A DNA stretch of 64,000 nucleotides from Lewinella sp. 4G2. GTDB lineage: Bacteria; Bacteroidota; Bacteroidia; Chitinophagales; Saprospiraceae. Positions within the stretch are counted from its first letter, which is position 1, and every line of letters starts with the position of its first letter. Both the position numbers and the translations under genes were made by a program. The notes under the pieces were generated by a model. The model was not told the origin of the DNA and searched no databases. It worked only from the letters and a program-made list of their open reading frames with translations. Below are positions 60,084 through 64,000 of this stretch, piece by piece. The stretch covers positions 1,302,001-1,366,000 of the forward strand of contig NZ_LVWJ02000014.1 in assembly GCF_001625015.1 (NCBI RefSeq). Direction: 5' to 3'.

Positions 60084-60091
60084 TATCTTCG
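60084..60091 (+). promoter_or_regulatory. Putative -7 box of the pentapeptide-repeat gene
   Basis: TATCTTCG (one mismatch), with TTG 23 bp upstream (TTGAGG) as a possible -33 element. It lies 136 nt before the ATG at 60228. Confidence 0.35.
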
Positions 60092-60227
60092 TTGGGAACC
60101 CAAGAGTGCGGGTGGATTATTTAGCTTTTCGTTTTTCATAATCTCAACAACCTGACTACTTTTGAAAACTTCTTCAACTACCGCCCCTCCCCCCGGGCGA
60201 ACTGTCCAGCGCGGCCACAGCAGATCT

Positions 60228-60788
60228 ATGGGTAAGAAATATTTCGCCGACAAGGACTACGCCAAGTTGGAGTCCATCCCTACGGGCCACTACGAAAACT
60301 GCCGTTTTGAGAACTGCCGCCTCACCAAGGCTAAGCTGAATGAAAGCTTATTCGAGAATTGCACTTTTGTGGGCTGCGACCTCAGCAATGCGAAGGTGAA
60401 GGAAACCGGGTTCCAGTCCGTCAACTTTAAGGATTGCAAGCTTCTGGGTATTCACTTTGAAGATTCCAAAGAATTTGGTTTCAGCGTCAAGTTTCGGGAC
60501 TGTAACCTGGAACTGGCTACCTTCAACGACCGTAAACTGAAGGGCATCTCCTTTAAACGTTGCAAATTGATGGAAGTAGACTTCCGCGGCTGCAACCTCC
60601 AGGAAGCTTCCTTTGCGGATTGCAACCTGGAGCGAGCCACTTTCGAACGCACTGACCTGCGGAAGGCCGATCTGAGAACGGCGCATAACTTTCAAATTTC
60701 CCCCGAAGAAAACCGACTCCGGGGCGCCAAATTCAGCCGGGGCAACCTGGATGGCTTACTGGAGGAATACGAGATTGTCGTAGAATAA
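60228..60788 (+). CDS. Pentapeptide-repeat protein, Qnr-like layout
   Basis: The 186-residue protein consists largely of pentapeptide repeats (consensus A/C-D/N-L/F-x-x): FENCRLTKAKL, FENCTFVGCDLSNAKV, FKDCKLLGIHFED, FRDCNLELATF, FKRCKLMEVDFRGCNLQEASFADCNL. This folds into a right-handed beta-helix. It is similar in size and layout to Qnr/McbG-type gyrase-protecting proteins, but a non-resistance role is equally likely. The start at ATG 60228 (GKKYFADKDY) is chosen over a TTG start at 60162 whose extension is Pro-rich and unlike the family. Confidence 0.9.
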   Translation: MGKKYFADKDYAKLESIPTGHYENCRFENCRLTKAKLNESLFENCTFVGCDLSNAKVKETGFQSVNFKDCKLLGIHFEDSKEFGFSVKFRDCNLELATFNDRKLKGISFKRCKLMEVDFRGCNLQEASFADCNLERATFERTDLRKADLRTAHNFQISPEENRLRGAKFSRGNLDGLLEEYEIVVE

Positions 60789-60867
60789 AGTGGATGGCGG
60801 ATGGGTCGCCCGGAATACCCCATCCGGCAAACCAATATTGCTACTTAACCGTTAGGATAGGACGACA

Positions 60868-61773
60868 ATGAAAGATAAAAATCTCGCAGCAGTCCTGGCG
60901 CTTTTTGGCGGATGGTTTGGCCTCCATCGCTTCTACCTCGGTCAGGTTGGCCTGGCCTTCCTTTACTTTATTCCTATTCTCGGGGCCATCCTCGGATTCA
61001 TTGATGCCATTGCCTTGCTGACGATGAACCAGGAAACTTTCGACCGGAAGTACAACGAAGAACAATACCGGACCGTAACCGCTCGGGAATACCGACAAAC
61101 GAGCGCTAAGCCGCAGTACCAGAATTCTACTCAGCAAGCGCCGCGCAACGACCGGGAACGCCGCTACCTGGAAAGGCAACGGGAACGCGAACAACGGGAA
61201 CGCAACCGCCGCCGGGCATCCGGCAACCGCGGAGGTTACGCAGACCAGGCAGCACCCTCCCGCACCCGCAGCAACCCCGCTCCCAGTCAGGTCATCCCCG
61301 GAGCCGCCGAGCGGAAAGCTGGCCTACGCTACTTCAAGGACTACGAATACGACCGGGCGGTCATCGCTTTCAAGCGAGCCGTCGAACTTAACCCTCAGGA
61401 CGTTGCCTCTCACTTCAACCTGGCGGCTTCCTACTCCTGCGAGGAAGAGGCGGACGAAGCTTTTTACCACCTGGACCGCGCCGTTGCGCTCGGCTTTATG
61501 GATTTTGAGCGCATTCGTACTCACGATAGTTTTGCCTTTCTGCGCGTCCAACCGGCCTTCGAACGCTTCGCCGAAAATGGTTACCGCCTCGCTGCGGATA
61601 TGACCGAGCAGGAGCAACAGTTGGAAAACCCCATCGCCGAAGAAGAGATGGTGCAATTGCCCGAGATCAACGACGATCTCCTGGATCAACTACAACGCCT
61701 GGCTACCCTCAAGGATAAAGGGCTACTAACGGAGGTGGAGTTTGCCACCCAGAAAAAGCGGCTACTCGGATAA
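60868..61773 (+). CDS. TM2-TPR-SHOCT membrane protein
   Basis: The 301-residue protein begins with a TM2 domain (NLAAVLALFGGWFGLHRFYLG, two membrane segments to about residue 52), followed by a long basic/Gln-rich linker (about 60-150). Next comes a TPR-like region (FKDYEYDRAVIAFKRAVELNP, VASHFNLAASYSCEEEADEAF), and a C-terminal SHOCT motif (LLDQLQRLATLKDKGLLTEVEF). TM2 and SHOCT are both short domains of unknown function; this three-part fusion is unusual to me. It lies in a run of independent plus-strand genes. Confidence 0.88.
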   Translation: MKDKNLAAVLALFGGWFGLHRFYLGQVGLAFLYFIPILGAILGFIDAIALLTMNQETFDRKYNEEQYRTVTAREYRQTSAKPQYQNSTQQAPRNDRERRYLERQREREQRERNRRRASGNRGGYADQAAPSRTRSNPAPSQVIPGAAERKAGLRYFKDYEYDRAVIAFKRAVELNPQDVASHFNLAASYSCEEEADEAFYHLDRAVALGFMDFERIRTHDSFAFLRVQPAFERFAENGYRLAADMTEQEQQLENPIAEEEMVQLPEINDDLLDQLQRLATLKDKGLLTEVEFATQKKRLLG

Positions 61774-61814
61774 GTAGGTAGCCTATTGGCTCGCCTTACT
61801 TTATTTTTCCTAGT

Positions 61815-61822
61815 TATCTTTC
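61815..61822 (+). promoter_or_regulatory. Putative -7 box of the CBS protein gene
   Basis: TATCTTTC ends 30 nt before the TTG start at 61853. Confidence 0.3.
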
Positions 61823-61852
61823 CAACCACCTTACGCGCTAAAGCCCGTCTCC

Positions 61853-62512
61853 TTGACTGCTGAATCCCTCATTACCGACATCATTGTTCCCCTCACGCCT
61901 TCGGATACCGGAGACGATGCCCTGAACGTGATGAACGATTTCTACCTGCGCCACCTCCCCATCGTGAGTGACGGCAAATTACGGGCCGTCGTCAGCGAAG
62001 ATGATATTCTGGAGTCTGATGCACTGGAGAGAGTCAGTAATTACCAACTCCCCCACCAGCCTCCCCGAGTTTTCGCTGATGACCACGTCTACGACGTGAT
62101 GAAGTACTTGGTGGAGTATAAGCTTACCATGGTGCCCGTTACGGACCGGGAGGAAAACTACGTTGGTCTCGTGACCGGCGAAGACTTGCTCAAATTCTTT
62201 GCGGAGACCTCCACCTTTCGCGACCCCGGCTCCATCGTAATCCTTGAAATGGGCCGCCACGATTACAGCCTGGCGGAGATTGCCCGCATCGTTGAAAGTG
62301 AAGGTTCCATCATCCTGAGTTCCTTCCTACGGACTTTCGATAATACCGAGCGGATTGAGGTCACGGTGAAGATCAACAACCAGAGCATTGCGGCTACCCT
62401 CGCCACGTTTGAGCGCTTCAACTACAACGTCAAGGCCAGTTTCAACGAGAAGCAACTGCAGGACACTTTACGCGAACGTTACGATAGCCTGATGAACTAC
62501 CTGAACGTATAA
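61853..62512 (+). CDS. CBS-domain protein with C-terminal ACT-like region
   Basis: The 219-residue protein starts at TTG 61853, a non-ATG start supported because the family begins with LITDIIVPLTPSDTG. It has two CBS domains (about 1-60 and 70-130, with LRHLPIVSDGKLRAVVSEDDIL and LTMVPVTDREENYVGLVTGEDLL) and an ACT-like end (SIVILEMGRHDYSLAEIARIVE). CBS pairs bind adenine nucleotides and regulate partners. It may form a two-gene unit with the mechanosensitive channel, 67 bp downstream. Confidence 0.88.
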   Translation: MTAESLITDIIVPLTPSDTGDDALNVMNDFYLRHLPIVSDGKLRAVVSEDDILESDALERVSNYQLPHQPPRVFADDHVYDVMKYLVEYKLTMVPVTDREENYVGLVTGEDLLKFFAETSTFRDPGSIVILEMGRHDYSLAEIARIVESEGSIILSSFLRTFDNTERIEVTVKINNQSIAATLATFERFNYNVKASFNEKQLQDTLRERYDSLMNYLNV

Positions 62513-62579
62513 TTCAACTGCGTACCTTACGGGCACGGTGACCGGATAGCGTAACCGCAAAAAAGCCATCGGAGCAGAT

Positions 62580-63995
62580 TTGGAAAAGCTAAAAGAAATT
62601 TCGTTCAACCTTGGCGGCTTCCCCGTCAACCTCTACGAAATCGTCCTGATCGTACTGACGGGCCTCGCTCTTTACGTGGTGGGCTTTCTACTCAATCAAA
62701 AGTTATTCAGCTGGTACTATGATCGGGAAACTACCTCCGACCAAAACCGGACGCGGACGAAGCGAGTAGTACGCTACGTTCTTCTCAGCCTCTTCATCAT
62801 TGCCGTACTGCGAACGCTGGAGATTGACTTCACCTTCTTCGACGAGAATATTCAGCGCTCACTGACCGAAGACGGTCCCCCGGTTTCCCTCACTATTCGC
62901 ATCTCGACGATCGTCAAGATTCTGATTGCCTTCGTGATCGCTAACGTGCTGGATCTATTGTTGGAGGAACTGATCGTTCAGAGCTACTACGCCCGAGCGA
63001 GTAGGGAGACCGGCAAACCCTCCAATACTGAGGAAGAAGACGTCGCCAGTAGCATTACCAGCCTCCGACCCTTACTCTACACACTAGCGATCATCTTCAT
63101 CGCCGTGGATACGGGCATCGCGGAGTACAGTTTCTTCAACTGGAATGACAGCCAGGGTAATCTCGCTGGCAAGATCACCGTCCTGCACGTGCTTCGCGCC
63201 ATCGCTATTTTCTACGCATTTCGCCTGTTCCTGAAGGTGCTAACGGGGTACTTCTTGCGCAGTTATTACACCCGGACCAAGATTGATGTGGGGAGCCAGT
63301 TCGCCATCAACCGGCTCCTTACTTACCTGATCTACCTGATTGGCGTGCTGCTGATTGTCCAAGCCATGGGCTTCGACTTATTAGTGATCTGGACGGGTGC
63401 CGCCGCCCTCCTAGTCGGTATTGGTATCGGCTTGCAACAGACCTTTAATGACTTGATCTGTGGCGTGATCATCCTCTTTGAGCGCTCCGTCAAAGTGGGG
63501 GACGTGGTTGAGCTTACCGGCCACCAGGTAGGGACCGTCCGCAAGGTCGGTGCCCGGACGAGCGTCCTGGAAACTAGGGACGACATCATCATCTTCGTAC
63601 CCAACTCTAAGCTGATTGGCGAGAATGTCACCAACTGGAGCCAGGTATCCCGCATCGCCCGTTTCCACGTGCCGGTCGGGGTGGCCTACGGTTCGGATAC
63701 CAAACTGGTACAAGAGACGCTCCTGAAAGTAGCCAAGGACCATCGCAGCGTACTGAGTTCCCCCGCTCCCTCCGTTCGGTTTCTGCAGTTCGGGGATAGC
63801 TCGCTCGATTTTGATCTACTGTTCTATTCCCGGGATTTTTTGCGCATCGAAGACGTAAAATCGGACATTCGCTTCAAGATCGACGAAGCCTTCCGTGCTG
63901 GTAAAATCGAGGTGCCCTTCCCGCAGCGGGATCTCTGGATCAAGGGCTTTCCTAAGGCCACAGCTCCAGCCGCTCCGGCTAAAGAAGAGGAGTAG
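62580..63995 (+). CDS. MscS-family mechanosensitive channel
   Basis: The 471-residue protein starts at TTG 62580 (EKLKEISFNLGG). It has several N-terminal membrane segments and the MscS core: a pore helix with ALLVGIGIGLQQTFND, then the beta domain with GVIILFERSVKVGDVVEL and VRKVGARTSVLETRDDIIIFVPNSKLI, and a C-terminal alpha/beta part. These channels relieve turgor on sudden osmotic downshift. The large membrane N-terminus suggests a family larger than E. coli MscS (286 residues). The CBS protein just upstream, a likely nucleotide sensor, could regulate it. Confidence 0.93.
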   Translation: MEKLKEISFNLGGFPVNLYEIVLIVLTGLALYVVGFLLNQKLFSWYYDRETTSDQNRTRTKRVVRYVLLSLFIIAVLRTLEIDFTFFDENIQRSLTEDGPPVSLTIRISTIVKILIAFVIANVLDLLLEELIVQSYYARASRETGKPSNTEEEDVASSITSLRPLLYTLAIIFIAVDTGIAEYSFFNWNDSQGNLAGKITVLHVLRAIAIFYAFRLFLKVLTGYFLRSYYTRTKIDVGSQFAINRLLTYLIYLIGVLLIVQAMGFDLLVIWTGAAALLVGIGIGLQQTFNDLICGVIILFERSVKVGDVVELTGHQVGTVRKVGARTSVLETRDDIIIFVPNSKLIGENVTNWSQVSRIARFHVPVGVAYGSDTKLVQETLLKVAKDHRSVLSSPAPSVRFLQFGDSSLDFDLLFYSRDFLRIEDVKSDIRFKIDEAFRAGKIEVPFPQRDLWIKGFPKATAPAAPAKEEE

Positions 63996-64000
63996 TTGTT

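Noticed and set aside
60162-60227. TTG start for the pentapeptide-repeat protein
   Set aside because: The extra residues are Pro/Ser-rich and lack repeats; ATG at 60228 begins GKKYFADKDY close to the first repeats.
60228-60788. Calling the pentapeptide-repeat protein a quinolone resistance determinant
   Set aside because: Size and layout are Qnr-like, but pentapeptide repeats are common and no gyrase-contact loop can be proven from sequence alone.

Overview
The window looks like a chromosome segment of a GC-rich member of the Bacteroidota, most likely a marine Saprospiria (Lewinella-like) bacterium. The phylum call rests on three proteins with C-terminal type IX secretion (T9SS) sorting domains, a giant SprB-repeat adhesin, and Bacteroidota-type -7 promoter boxes (TAnnTTTG and variants) close to several start codons. 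The narrower placement is inference.

Layout. 1-1.9 kb: the 5' part of a planctomycete-type cytochrome c / DUF1549 / DUF1553 protein (minus strand, running off the window). 2.3-3.8 kb: lysS. 4.6-7.8 kb: a UvrD-type helicase fused to an Fe-S PD-(D/E)XK nuclease. 8.0-13.5 kb: two secreted T9SS cargo enzymes, a reprolysin-like metalloprotease and a GH5 glycosidase with CBM6-type modules. 13.7-15.0 kb: an AT-richer patch with a small membrane protein and an xisH/xisI pair. 15.0-18.4 kb: a minus-strand iron-sulfur block, iscS-iscU-iscA, followed by two small genes. 18.6-20.7 kb: a degenerate SDR protein, a DoxX-like membrane protein and an ECF-type sigma factor. 20.8-21.6 kb: a DJ-1/PfpI-like lipoprotein on the opposite strand.

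21.8-53.8 kb is one long co-directional block of eight genes with tiny gaps or overlaps. It holds a 5045-residue adhesin with 57 SprB-type repeats (my count) and a T9SS signal, a TANFOR-like/FN3 protein, an 848-residue exported protein, two small exported proteins, a roughly 1200-residue exported protein, a second FN3-type protein, and an outer-membrane beta-barrel protein. Only the adhesin has a visible T9SS sorting domain; the others have Sec signals only. I read it as a dedicated surface-adhesin locus whose partner proteins probably act in the periplasm or at the outer membrane. Its middle (about 43.0-46.3 kb) is AT-rich with a sharp right edge, like an exchanged cassette.

53.9-64 kb: a Gfo/Idh/MocA oxidoreductase, a lipoprotein and a polyprenyl glycosylphosphotransferase (surface polysaccharide initiation), a coiled-coil membrane protein, small unknowns, a pentapeptide-repeat protein, a TM2-TPR-SHOCT protein, a CBS-domain protein and an MscS channel.

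The main unexplained DNA-level signal is a dispersed 18-bp word, GGGCGCTGCCGCRGGTGC. It occurs about eleven times in both orientations, in spacers and inside four genes where it is read in three different frames. Two intergenic copies sit beside diverged arrays of a 7-bp word (CGNNACT). One such 7-bp array is nearly perfect (about 13.7 copies). Several short-word arrays begin exactly at stop codons.
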